Shown piece by piece: positions 6,368 through 14,327 of a stretch of DNA of 25,126 bases. The stretch spans positions 1 through 25,126 of IMG/VR virus record IMGVR_UViG_3300045240_000006; one strand, given 5' to 3'. The position numbers were made by a program, and so were the translations under genes. Source of the stretch: a virus. The stretch's first letter is position 1. Every line of letters starts with the position of its first letter. The notes below the pieces were generated by a model. The model was not told the DNA's origin. It searched no databases and saw only the letters and a program-made list of their open reading frames with translations.

Positions 6368-7641
6368 TATTGACCACCATATTTTTTAAGTAATTCATCG
6401 ATATTAGTTGGCGACGGCGCAGCAGCTGGAGTATCTGGAGTTACATCTGGAATGCCATATTTTGTGGACAGATTTTGCCGGCTCTTAAGGATCAAGCGCT
6501 GCGCCTCTTTAACGTTTTGCATCAGGCGCTCGGGCGACTGCCGAAGACTCAGGTTTTGCAGTGACGTTTGCAGTTTGTCGCCTTCCTTCTCCGACAGCGA
6601 GCCCATGCTCTTCATGTTCGGTATCTGAGCTAGGAACGCCTGCGATCCCAAGGTTCCGATAAGTTCTTGAAAATCAGCCGTATCCTGCCTCAGCGTTGGC
6701 GTGTACTGATCAAATGGGCCGGTAGCTTTATCAATAGTATCCGGGTCGGTCTGCAATACGCGATCAGCCGTATTCAGGAAATTATCCATGCTGCCACGCG
6801 CTGTCGTGACTTCGGCGGCTTTCTGGTGTACCGCCTGATCACGCGCCGTGAGCTTGTCCTGAAGCTTCAAGTTCAGCTCCTGAAGCCTGATATCGTTGCC
6901 TTTGGTTTTGATGTCATTGGCCAAGCGTGCGGTCTGCGCATTCATCGCGGCGATTTGCGAGTTCTGGCGCGAGATCCCGATATCGTTCTGGAGTTTGTTG
7001 ATCTCCCATCCGCCTTTTTGAAGATCCTGAGCGGCTTTCGATTCGGCAAACTTAGCCGTTGTGGCCGCAGATGCTGCTTTTGATTCGGCTAGAGATTGCT
7101 CAGCTGGGGCTTTAGCCGCAGAGCGCTGTTCGCTGGCAATCTGGCTCCAGGCCGGAGGGTTCAACGATGACATTGTGAGCGCCAGGCCAGCTGCGGCGCC
7201 TTTCGGATTTTGTTGAATGGATTGCTTCAAGCTCTCCAAATCTTTGGTATCTTGGCCAGAGTTCTCAGCGGCTTTGATCCTTTCATCAAGAATGTTCATG
7301 GCTATTTCAGGTTTGCCATTCTGGATCGCGCTATAGGCTTGTGTGCCAGCTTTGAAAATTTCTTCTTTTTGACCTTTGTTGTAAACATCGAAACTTGCAG
7401 CCATGGCCTTCTGCGATTCTGGATATTTCGCCATCATCGCCGCGGCGCCTTGCGCTGTAGGATTCTGCAAATAGCTCTGTAAATCATCGGAATATTGGAT
7501 ATGCCGCTGTTGCTGCATCTGTGCTTGCTGCTGAGCAATTTGAGATTGCTGAAGCTGTTGGCCGGCTTGAATTCCGCCGATCAAAGAGCCTGCAATATCT
7601 GGCTGCTGAAGTTGAGATATGTAATCATTTGGATTGGCCAT
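6367..7641 (-). CDS. DNA ejection protein, P22 gp20-like
   Basis: This 424-aa protein starts directly after the gp7-like stop. Its N-terminus has long Gln/Ala runs (GQQLQQSQIAQQQAQMQQQR). A helical middle follows with coiled-coil character at about residues 165-275 (NSQIAAMNAQTARLAND). The C-terminal third has NTADRVLQTDPDTIDKATGP and SEKEGDKLQTSLQNLS, as in phage ejection proteins of this class; P22 gp20 is 471 aa. It should be packaged inside the head and ejected ahead of the DNA with the gp7- and gp16-like partners. Order and low-complexity composition carry the call. Confidence 0.8.
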   Translation of the reverse strand: MANPNDYISQLQQPDIAGSLIGGIQAGQQLQQSQIAQQQAQMQQQRHIQYSDDLQSYLQNPTAQGAAAMMAKYPESQKAMAASFDVYNKGQKEEIFKAGTQAYSAIQNGKPEIAMNILDERIKAAENSGQDTKDLESLKQSIQQNPKGAAAGLALTMSSLNPPAWSQIASEQRSAAKAPAEQSLAESKAASAATTAKFAESKAAQDLQKGGWEINKLQNDIGISRQNSQIAAMNAQTARLANDIKTKGNDIRLQELNLKLQDKLTARDQAVHQKAAEVTTARGSMDNFLNTADRVLQTDPDTIDKATGPFDQYTPTLRQDTADFQELIGTLGSQAFLAQIPNMKSMGSLSEKEGDKLQTSLQNLSLRQSPERLMQNVKEAQRLILKSRQNLSTKYGIPDVTPDTPAAAPSPTNIDELLKKYGGQ

Positions 7642-8271
7642 TTAAAATGCTCCAGAGCCAAGAGCCATACCACCAAACTTAGTGATATCGCCAAGAAATT
7701 GATTTTTAGCAGCTGCCTGGCCTAGATATCCTCCGGCTTGAGCCTGCCCCTGCTGCCCAAGAAGATTGCCTATGCTATTGGCCGAGTTCATGCCTTGAGT
7801 AGCCTGGCCTGCTGCTGCGGACTGTCCGAGCTGAGTTATTCCGCCAAGATTCTGATATTGCTGCTGGACAAGCTGATTCAAAAGTTGTGGACGGAATTGC
7901 CCAAGAGCGCCCTGCACGTTGCCGCCCCGAAGGCCACCCGTGGCAGATGCGTTCTGCAGGATCGCATTCTCTCCTTGCTTGGCCGCAGCCTGGAAGTAAG
8001 GAGAGTTTTGAATGCCATTGATAGCTTGCTGTTGGGCGCCGCTTCCATTCAGCCCAAGAATATTCTGCTGCCCTTTAAGCGCGCCTTGGCCCGCATTGGA
8101 ATATGGGGAAAGTAACTGAACCATTTTATCGAACTGGCGACGCTGCTCATCTATTCCCTGCTGGGCAGATTCAGATTGAGCTTCCGCAGCCTTCCCTGCT
8201 GCCTTCGCGCTATTTTTTGAGGCCATATAGGACGCCCCTACAGACACTGCTGCTACTGCTGCCGCTGGCAT
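7642..8271 (-). CDS. DNA ejection protein, P22 gp7-like
   Basis: This 209-aa protein has an Ala-rich, mildly hydrophobic N-terminus (AAAVAAVSVGASYMASKNSA) and a helical Gln-rich segment. It then has a block widely shared by gp7-like transfer proteins: LSPYSNAGQGAL, QNASATGGLRGGN, then LLNQLVQQQYQNLGG. P22 gp7 is 229 aa. The family member is stored in the virion and delivered first to the host outer membrane and periplasm to help DNA entry. The gene lies between gp14-like and gp20-like genes, as in P22. Its stop is directly followed by the gp20-like ATG. Confidence 0.87.
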   Translation of the reverse strand: MPAAAVAAVSVGASYMASKNSAKAAGKAAEAQSESAQQGIDEQRRQFDKMVQLLSPYSNAGQGALKGQQNILGLNGSGAQQQAINGIQNSPYFQAAAKQGENAILQNASATGGLRGGNVQGALGQFRPQLLNQLVQQQYQNLGGITQLGQSAAAGQATQGMNSANSIGNLLGQQGQAQAGGYLGQAAAKNQFLGDITKFGGMALGSGAF

Positions 8272-8273
8272 GA

Positions 8274-8732
8274 TTACCCCTTGCTGATTCCCAGCATGTG
8301 TTGATCGAGAAGGATTCCATTTTTCAGGAAGCTTTTAGGATTTGTGCCGAACTTAATCATCCCGACAGACGCAGCCAAGCGTGCGGCGAGAGGATTGTTT
8401 GAAGGGATGTTGGTAATTAGGCGCTGGCATTCGGTATTTCCGAACACCCATTCAATGCATTCAGCGGCGAAGACCGGCGCACTGCCCCAAGCGCTTGGCA
8501 GAAGACAGGTATGGACTTCCCAGCAGATAGAGTTGTGCGGATGCAGCATGAACAAGCCGTGGAACTTTCCAAAAGCGAACATGCCGAGATAGATCACGGC
8601 ATCGGAAATAATCGGCTCAAAGTCTTCAGGAAAAGGACTCGCATCGTCAGAAACGCTAGGCCATATGCGCGGATGGCGAATGGTCTCGGCGATCAGTTCA
8701 ATGTCATAGATGGGCTTTGCAACAACGTCCAT
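8274..8732 (-). CDS. P22 gp14-like head assembly protein, GNAT-like
   Basis: A start at 8744 is possible, but ATG 8732 has GGAG about 7 nt upstream and gives a normal N-terminus (MDVVAKPIYD). The 152-aa product carries RHPRIWP near the start, then GLFMLHPH and HTCLLPSAWG, and ends with NNPLAARLAASVGMIKFGTN and PKSFLKNG. This fits the gp14 family of P22-like phages (DUF2824-type), minor proteins tied to head assembly. The C-terminal half also reads like a GNAT acetyltransferase fold (Asn followed by a helix, then a Gly-containing strand). Whether it binds acetyl-CoA is unknown. The gene sits upstream of the gp7-like gene, as in P22. Confidence 0.82.
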   Translation of the reverse strand: MDVVAKPIYDIELIAETIRHPRIWPSVSDDASPFPEDFEPIISDAVIYLGMFAFGKFHGLFMLHPHNSICWEVHTCLLPSAWGSAPVFAAECIEWVFGNTECQRLITNIPSNNPLAARLAASVGMIKFGTNPKSFLKNGILLDQHMLGISKG

Positions 8733-8807
8733 GCGGCTCTCCATTTCTGGGTTCGCGAGCCGCTGGGCGCTCTGGTATCTCAGCTGGTTTGAATCATAGC
8801 GGATTGA

Positions 8808-9143
8808 TCAGGTAATTTCGCGGCCCGAGATCCGAAGCGTCAGAGATGTCGCAGCCCCGGCGATGGTCGAAATGAAATCGCCTGGCTGCAACACCTGGCC
8901 AACCAATTCTGGCAGCGCATAGGTTTCTTTCGGAGCAATCGAGCGAAGGTTTACCACCAAGTTAGCCGCACCAGCCGCACCAGCCACCGTCACAAGGTTG
9001 GCGCTGAACGTCACGTTGCCGGCCGTTGTATTGGTCACGGTCGCTTTATCGATATAGGCCGTGCAGTTGACAGCCGTATATTGCGTGGTCTGGGCGTTCT
9101 CTGCCTGCTTGGATCCGACGAGAGTAATGGATCGAACGGTCAT
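8808..9143 (-). CDS. Small beta-rich structural protein, hypothetical
   Basis: This 111-aa protein is made almost entirely of predicted strands: SITLVGSKQ, then AYIDKATVTNTTAGNVTFSA and ETYALPELVGQVLQPGDFIS, ending in LTLRISGRE. Proteins with this pattern recur in structural regions of many phages and are presumed minor virion or decoration proteins. The start ATG overlaps the needle-position gene's stop as TAATG. A 63-nt gap with no clear signal separates it from the gp14-like gene. No enzymatic motif is visible. Confidence 0.8.
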   Translation of the reverse strand: MTVRSITLVGSKQAENAQTTQYTAVNCTAYIDKATVTNTTAGNVTFSANLVTVAGAAGAANLVVNLRSIAPKETYALPELVGQVLQPGDFISTIAGAATSLTLRISGREIT

Positions 9144-10537
9144 TATTGTTGCTCCTGTGTAACTGTGAGGATGGCTGCTGGCGCCGCAGGGGCGAATGCT
9201 GTGGCGGCGATATTGTCCAAGGTGATGTTAGTGCTGTCTGAGGCCAGCATCAGCTCAATATAATCGCCAGCGGCCATTGAGAAGAACAGGCTGCGGGATG
9301 GTGCGCGAATGGCCGTGCCACTATCCAGCGAAGTAATGAGTGAAGTATTGGCCACATCAACGCCATTCTTCCTAAACCAGAACCAGACGTTTTTCACGCT
9401 AGCACTGCTTGAAGTCAGCTGAAAAGACGCCGAGAAGTTATAGAGCCCGGCGCTGGTACAGATGATCCGCGAAGTTGGGGCGCCGATAGCCACGCCATTA
9501 GCGATAAGCGCACTGTCCCAGGTGATCGCGTAGGCGGTGTTGGCCGCAGCGGGAACTTGATCCGAAGTCTTCACAAAGGAGCCATAGAACAACTGTTGTT
9601 CTATAGTCGGGCGCACGGCGATAATTCCCGTCGTGGCATTGACGGTGATGACCTGGGCGATTGGCATGCTCAGATTGGGCGCAGTAGGCTTGACGCTGGT
9701 AAACCCCCCTGCGATGGTCGGAGACACATACAGGATTTGCCCTGCGGTCCAGACTTCCCCAAATGGTGCCCCGGATGTATTCAGGTCATGTACGCGACCC
9801 CAGACCGTGATACGGCCAGCCGCCCCATTGGGGATATCCTGAGTGGATACACCCACAATCGTGATGGGCGATAGGGTTCCATTCGCAGTGAATAGGACAA
9901 AAGAATTCGTCGCCGGATTGATCCCTAGGCACGAGCCGTTTGGAATGGTCGCCCCGGTATTGTTCACGATGCGACCAAAGAGTTCCTGGCCAACCTGCTG
10001 CGTTACTCCACCGCTGTGCTGAATATCCAGAGTGTCATCGCCAGCATTCCATGCCAGCCGGCCGATCTGCTGCGACACGTCGGTGGGCGCAGCCTGATTG
10101 AAGTCGATGTAGTCGATCGGGAATGAGTTGGGCATCTGGAAGCGTGGCGTAGTTGCCGAGGCTTCCAGTTCGCGAGAAAGCGCAACAAGCAAGCTATTCA
10201 GTCGATTGGCATTGGCATCTGCGGTCCCGATGTATTCGCTGACGGCCTGCATTAATTGGCTGAGCGCATCGATTCTCGACAGATCTGGCGCCGGCGCGGA
10301 TGTCAGAAGCTCAACATCGCGAGCCAAGGCTGCTAACGAATCGTTGGCCAAGACGCCTTTACTATCGGCATTTACGATATCAATCGACAGCTCCTGAATG
10401 ATCTTGAAAATGAAGTCGATGTTGGCTGGCGTCGTGACGTTGGCTTCATTGAAAAGCTTTTCGAATCTGCGAATGGTGTCATTGTCCGGAAGGAAGGCTG
10501 CCAGGCGGTCACGAGCAATCAGGAAGTTATCGACCAT
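9143..10537 (-). CDS. Needle-position tail protein with C1q/TNF-like knob
   Basis: This 464-aa protein follows the gp10-like gene, where P22 has the tail needle (gp26). Residues 1-35 (MVDNFLIARDRLAAFLPDND) form a helical N-terminus seen in other phage structural proteins. Residues 40-125 are helical with heptad-like spacing and could be a trimeric coiled coil. Residues about 150-320 form a beta-rich middle (HSGGVTQQVGQELFGRIVNN, then GRITVWGRVHDL). The last 145 residues resemble a C1q/TNF jelly roll: GSFVKTSDQVPAAANTAY, AGLYNFSASFQL, VWFWFRKNGVDV. The needle of phage Sf6 also ends in a TNF-like knob. The canonical P22 needle plug motif is not evident, so a fibre role remains possible. Confidence 0.68.
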   Translation of the reverse strand: MVDNFLIARDRLAAFLPDNDTIRRFEKLFNEANVTTPANIDFIFKIIQELSIDIVNADSKGVLANDSLAALARDVELLTSAPAPDLSRIDALSQLMQAVSEYIGTADANANRLNSLLVALSRELEASATTPRFQMPNSFPIDYIDFNQAAPTDVSQQIGRLAWNAGDDTLDIQHSGGVTQQVGQELFGRIVNNTGATIPNGSCLGINPATNSFVLFTANGTLSPITIVGVSTQDIPNGAAGRITVWGRVHDLNTSGAPFGEVWTAGQILYVSPTIAGGFTSVKPTAPNLSMPIAQVITVNATTGIIAVRPTIEQQLFYGSFVKTSDQVPAAANTAYAITWDSALIANGVAIGAPTSRIICTSAGLYNFSASFQLTSSSASVKNVWFWFRKNGVDVANTSLITSLDSGTAIRAPSRSLFFSMAAGDYIELMLASDSTNITLDNIAATAFAPAAPAAILTVTQEQQ

Positions 10538-10538
10538 G

Positions 10539-11942
10539 TCAGACCGCCAACGGCTCTAGCTGAGCCTCCAGCCTAGCGATGGATATGTGACTATCGCTGT
10601 TGCCCTTGAAGCGCTGGATGCGCCAGTTACGCATGATGCCCTGGCGGCGCCATGCGATGCGCTTGGCTCGCTCGCCAATGCCGCCAACGATGACGAACTT
10701 CTCTTGGCTCCACATTTCGCCATCGATCGAGTAAGAGGTACTGATCGTTGGGTTTATGCCCAGTGCGACATGGCCAGTCAGGCAGACCAATTCCAGTTCA
10801 TGAAAGACTGCGCCCATGCTTTCGTTGTAGATGATGGTCGTGCCGAATTCCCAGCGGGCCATGTCGCCATACTGGGTCGATAGGCTGGAATCCAGATAAC
10901 CCAGTTTGCTCGATGTAGGGTCGCCGCATTTCCATTGATCAAATACCCACACAAGGTTTTTGGCGCGGTATTGAGAGAAGTCGACTATAGAGCTGGTCAT
11001 GTAGAACCAAAGCGGCTCCTGCACCGCAGCAGATCCCGCCAGGTCGTATACAACAACCCTGTCAGGCAGATGAACCCATAGATGCTGATGGCCTTTGTCT
11101 ACGCGCTTCTCAAGCACCACGAGAGCCAGCTGAGCTTCTGTGTATGTAGTCAGGATCTGATCAATCTCACGAGTGGAGATCTTGGTCGCAGAGCCGTTGG
11201 CGCCAATGTAAATGGCCGGAGCCTCATTGCGGCCACTTCCAAGGAACGCCAGGGCATCAGTAAGCTCGCAAACCGCATGAGTTCCTACCGCGCCTTTCTG
11301 GATCAATGCGCCCGCAATACGCTGGAATGGGAATAGGCTGCCTCCAATGTTGTCGAAGATTTCCACGGTATAGCGGTTGACGGCATAGACCTCGTTACGG
11401 ATTTTCTTAAGGGCTTTCACCGGATCTGGATCGGCTTCTGAGCTTCCGTATTTCAGTGGGTTTACTGCGAATGGATCGTTCAGCTCGGTGACCACGAGTG
11501 ATGTCCCATCCGTGGTCATGAAGTAACCATCAACCCAGATCACGTCGAGAACAGTGCCGAGATCCGGATCCGTTACCCTGGTCAGAGTTGAGCCTTGCAG
11601 GTAGTACAGGCTGCCGCCCGAGGCAATGGCCAAGCGGTCGAAGGAGTAATCCAAAGACACTTCCGTGGAGCCGCCCACATCGCCCAGCACATTAACCGTG
11701 CCGCTGCTAGTGATGTTCACGAGCTTTGTGCCCATGACCCGATAGTAAGAGCCATTCCAATTGATGCCTCCGCGATCAATGCCAGGCCCTTCGCCCTGCT
11801 GAATGATCCCCTCAGCCGGCCGCAGATAACCCTTGGCAATGCCATTGTCTTTCGGCACTGGAATCAGATTCACCGGATAAGACGACCTGAAGTCCGCATC
11901 CGAATCAGTGTAGGTTCCGTTTAATACTGGAATCTGGGTCAT
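10539..11942 (-). CDS. P22 gp10-like packaged-DNA stabilisation protein
   Basis: This 467-aa protein (P22 gp10 has 472) has the family look: an N-terminus on target (IPVLNGTYTDSDADFRSSYP), a series of beta-propeller-like strands (DYSFDRLAIASGGSLYYL, then VIWVDGYFMTTDGT), and a conserved centre with LNDPFAVNPLKYGSSEADPD. It belongs to the tail-hub factor of P22-like phages, which binds below gp4 and closes the head after packaging. The start overlaps the previous stop as TAATG. The order gp4, gp10, needle is kept, but a repeat-bearing fibre-like gene is inserted between gp4 and gp10. Confidence 0.9.
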   Translation of the reverse strand: MTQIPVLNGTYTDSDADFRSSYPVNLIPVPKDNGIAKGYLRPAEGIIQQGEGPGIDRGGINWNGSYYRVMGTKLVNITSSGTVNVLGDVGGSTEVSLDYSFDRLAIASGGSLYYLQGSTLTRVTDPDLGTVLDVIWVDGYFMTTDGTSLVVTELNDPFAVNPLKYGSSEADPDPVKALKKIRNEVYAVNRYTVEIFDNIGGSLFPFQRIAGALIQKGAVGTHAVCELTDALAFLGSGRNEAPAIYIGANGSATKISTREIDQILTTYTEAQLALVVLEKRVDKGHQHLWVHLPDRVVVYDLAGSAAVQEPLWFYMTSSIVDFSQYRAKNLVWVFDQWKCGDPTSSKLGYLDSSLSTQYGDMARWEFGTTIIYNESMGAVFHELELVCLTGHVALGINPTISTSYSIDGEMWSQEKFVIVGGIGERAKRIAWRRQGIMRNWRIQRFKGNSDSHISIARLEAQLEPLAV

Positions 11943-13342
11943 TAGTTGCCTGCCATGATGATCCAGTTAGTGCCGTCGCTCACCAGCGTGGCGTACTTGC
12001 CAGCAGTAGCGGCCAAGATAGCGGTCCCAGCAGCCCCGCCAACGAGCGGAACGACATTCGATGATGCAGACACTACAGTTTGGGCCGCAATCGTCTTGAT
12101 CATGATCTCAAGGCCGATGTTAGGTGCTGCTGCGGTTGGAAGTGTCACCGTGATCGAGCCGGCGCCATTGCAGATGGTCCAGTTGTCTGTTGGCTGCAGC
12201 GTAAAGCTTGTGGTCCGGGTTACTGGAGCTCCGCGCTTGAGCGAATCGGCAGATGCAGCGCCAATGCTTGGAGTGATGAATGCAGGGCTTGTATTGAATA
12301 CCAGCGCGCCGCCGCCAGTCTCATCTGTCACGGCTGCCGCCAGGGTTGCCGACGTTGGGTTGGCGAGGAATGCGGCGACGTTAGCGCCAAGACCGGAAAC
12401 GCCTGTTGTCACTGGCAGTCCAGTGCAGTTCGTTAAAACCCCGGATGTCGGAGTCCCAAGCAACGGGGTTACTAATGTCGGGCTTGTGGCGAATACGTTC
12501 TGACCTGTGCCTGTCTCATCAGTCATGGCCGCTATCAGATTCGCCGACGAAGGCGTTGCCAAGAAGGCTGCCACGTTCGCAGCCATGCCCGATACGCCAG
12601 TAGTGACAGGAAGACCGGTGCAGTTAGTCAGGACTCCAGACGTGGGCGTTCCCAGGAGTGGCGTGGTAAGCGTTGGGCTTGTGGCGAATACCAATAGGCC
12701 GCTGCCGGTTTCGTTGGTCACTGCGGCCAATAGGTTGGCTGATGTCGGAGTGCCAAGGAAGGTGGCGATCCCAGCAGCCAGTCCAGAGATGCCCGTTCCG
12801 ACCGGCAAGCCGGTGCAGTTGGTCAGATTCCCAGAGGATGGGGTGCCAAGCGGGCCGCCCGTCGCCAGGGGGAGCTGAACACTGTTGTCGATCATGTACC
12901 AGGTGAACGAAGCCGAATCGTATTTCAGGATGAACGTTTGATTGGTTACCAGGCTCGTTGGAGCACCAATCAATGCCGCCCCGTTTGGACTGACCGTTAA
13001 CGCGGCAAGTGGCTGTGTGATCGTCACCATAATCTGCTGGCCTTCGATCAGATTGGCCGCCAATGGCAGCACGACTGTCCCGGCTGCAAATGAACCAGTC
13101 GGCGAGATGATCAGGTGCGTGTTGGCCGAAGTGTTGTTGACTTGAATGCTGAACCCGGTAGCGGCCGGCAATGCGTATTGGGTTACAAAGTCGCTGCCGG
13201 TCAATTCGATAGTGCTCAAAACGAACTGAGCAATAACGGACATCGCCGCGCCTCGAGCATCGCCCTGATTCTGCACATAAACCGGGACCACATCACCGGC
13301 GGTCACGGAATCAGTTCTGGTCAGTTTATTGATAGTTGTCAT
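11942..13342 (-). CDS. Fibre-like structural protein with three 65-aa repeats
   Basis: The 466-aa product has an N-terminal beta-rich part (residues 1-160), three tandem 65-residue repeats (165-229, 230-294, 295-359) and a beta-rich C-terminal part ending in LVSDGTNWIIMAGN. Each repeat contains LGTPTSGVLTNCTGLPV, a Gly/Ala-rich helix-like piece (ANVAAFLATPSSANLIAA), and FATSPTLVTP. Repeats of this type are widespread in phage tail fibres, where they probably build elongated trimeric shafts. It lies between gp4- and gp10-like genes, where P22 has nothing. GAGG overlapping the gp4-like stop serves as the ribosome site. It is probably an extra tail fibre or adaptor, not an enzyme. Confidence 0.78.
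   Translation of the reverse strand: MTTINKLTRTDSVTAGDVVPVYVQNQGDARGAAMSVIAQFVLSTIELTGSDFVTQYALPAATGFSIQVNNTSANTHLIISPTGSFAAGTVVLPLAANLIEGQQIMVTITQPLAALTVSPNGAALIGAPTSLVTNQTFILKYDSASFTWYMIDNSVQLPLATGGPLGTPSSGNLTNCTGLPVGTGISGLAAGIATFLGTPTSANLLAAVTNETGSGLLVFATSPTLTTPLLGTPTSGVLTNCTGLPVTTGVSGMAANVAAFLATPSSANLIAAMTDETGTGQNVFATSPTLVTPLLGTPTSGVLTNCTGLPVTTGVSGLGANVAAFLANPTSATLAAAVTDETGGGALVFNTSPAFITPSIGAASADSLKRGAPVTRTTSFTLQPTDNWTICNGAGSITVTLPTAAAPNIGLEIMIKTIAAQTVVSASSNVVPLVGGAAGTAILAATAGKYATLVSDGTNWIIMAGN
12266..12850 (-). repeat. Three tandem 195-bp coding repeats
   Basis: Units lie at 12656-12850, 12461-12655 and 12266-12460, each 195 bp or 65 codons. The protein repeats are very similar, but the DNA copies differ at many third codon positions. 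The longest identical run that I saw is about 16 bp, at the unit boundaries around 12480-12496 and 12675-12691. The repeat is in phase with the reading frame. There are no spacers or palindromes, so this is an internal gene duplication and not a regulatory or CRISPR array. Confidence 0.9.
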
Positions 13343-13350
13343 GGTTAGCC

Positions 13351-13833
13351 TCAGTCGAATTCGATTTCACTATCAGGGCCAGCATCAAGCGCATCGCGAT
13401 CACGCCGAATGAATGGATCTTGGTTGTAGCGCCAAGGCTTGTTGCCAGCGCCAGCAGGAAGGGTGTGCGGGAATTGCTTCTCGATCGGTGCGGCGGCAAT
13501 AGACAGCAGCTGATCGTAGGCCTGCTTAGCAAAGAACTTGGTTTCTCCGGCTACTGTCTTGCCAAAGCTTGGACCGATACGAACAGCCAGGCCGCAATAG
13601 ATCGCCTCATTGGCCGCATCAGTGATCTCCGTCGCGTCGTCAAGGTCCGAACCGCTTGGGCTGCTTGGCATTGGCCAGCCCAGTCTGATGCCCTTGGCGT
13701 TCCAGGCAGCCATCATTGAATCAAGCTGACGAAGCGCCGTGCTTAGTTCTTCGGGGGTGATATCGAAGATGTAGCCAGCCAATCCGATTTCGGTGAAGGC
13801 CTGTTCGATGTACTCGCGCTTCGTGAGCCCCAT
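13351..13833 (-). CDS. P22 gp4-like tail accessory (head completion) factor
   Basis: This 160-aa protein (P22 gp4 has 166) begins with the family's helical segment (TKREYIEQAFTEIGLAGYIF). It continues with LSTALRQLDSMMAAWNAKGI, AANEAIYCGLAVRIGPSFGK, and the ending LPAGAGNKPWRYNQDPFI. In P22, gp4 is the first factor to bind the portal after DNA packaging and forms the ring on which gp10 assembles; some homologues have muramidase activity, for which I see no clear site here. It begins 2 nt after the upstream stop (TAACCATG). Confidence 0.87.
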   Translation of the reverse strand: MGLTKREYIEQAFTEIGLAGYIFDITPEELSTALRQLDSMMAAWNAKGIRLGWPMPSSPSGSDLDDATEITDAANEAIYCGLAVRIGPSFGKTVAGETKFFAKQAYDQLLSIAAAPIEKQFPHTLPAGAGNKPWRYNQDPFIRRDRDALDAGPDSEIEFD

Positions 13834-13835
13834 GG

Positions 13836-14135
13836 TTATGCCCCTTGTTCGCTGAGCATGTATTCGATCTTCTCGGCCAGGCTCTTGTCAGTGGTGCGGC
13901 CATCGAACTTGATGCCCAGCTCTACAGCTTTGACTTCCAGCTCTTCGCGAGTCGGCGCCGAGTCATCTGCCGGCTCTTCATTCTTTCCGGCGATAGCTTC
14001 TGGCAATGTCAAAAACCAGCCTTCAGCGCGCAAGGCCTCCAGCTGGCCAAGGGTGTCTGCACCGCGGTAATCGTAAGTGCCAGTTGAGGCGAAGTGCGTG
14101 CCCGGGGTTCTGTATACAAGTGTTGGTAAATTCAT
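13836..14135 (-). CDS. Small protein with C-terminal HeH/LEM-like domain
   Basis: This 99-aa protein has an N-terminal part (LVYRTPGTHFASTGTYDYRG, then LEALRAEGWFLTLPEA). A flexible acidic linker (about 53-62) follows, then a C-terminal helix-extended loop-helix module (PTREELEVKAVELGIKFDGR, then LAEKIEYML). That module, related to LEM/SAP-like and Rho N-terminal folds, is frequent in phage head-region proteins and may bind DNA or protein. The role is unproven. The start overlaps the stop of the 64-aa gene as ATGA; the gp4-like gene starts 2 nt downstream. Confidence 0.78.
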   Translation of the reverse strand: MNLPTLVYRTPGTHFASTGTYDYRGADTLGQLEALRAEGWFLTLPEAIAGKNEEPADDSAPTREELEVKAVELGIKFDGRTTDKSLAEKIEYMLSEQGA

Positions 14136-14326
14136 TGATGGCTACCTATTTCGATGCTGCTGACGGCTAAGTCGATGGCTTCGCGGATCGATGGCGCCTC
14201 GACGCTTTTTTCGATCCCAAAATGACAAATCCAGCGATAGCACCACTCGCCACCCGTGCGCTCTGAGATCTGCGCAATACAGAGCCCGTGAATGGATAGT
14301 GCATCTAGTCGCTCGGTATCGTTCAT
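14132..14326 (-). CDS. 64-aa hypothetical protein
   Basis: The frame extends upstream, but ATG 14326 is the better start: it lies one nucleotide after the stop of the preceding gene (TGACATG), and the longer form would overlap that gene. The product (MNDTERLDALSIHGLCIAQI, then GGEWCYRWICHFG) has a beta-hairpin core rich in Trp and Cys and a C-terminal helix (SIREAIDLAVSS). This recalls small phage proteins of the form 'sheet then helix' with unknown function. The stop overlaps the next start as ATGA, so it is translated as part of the head-tail operon. Confidence 0.72.
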   Translation of the reverse strand: MNDTERLDALSIHGLCIAQISERTGGEWCYRWICHFGIEKSVEAPSIREAIDLAVSSIEIGSHQ

Positions 14327-14327
14327 G

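Noticed and set aside
11946-12503. 185-aa plus-strand ORF opposite the repeat gene
   Set aside because: Its repeats simply mirror the 195-bp coding repeats on the other strand.
12266-12850. Possible CRISPR-like array
   Set aside because: Units are 195 bp, contiguous, in reading frame and without spacers; they are coding repeats.
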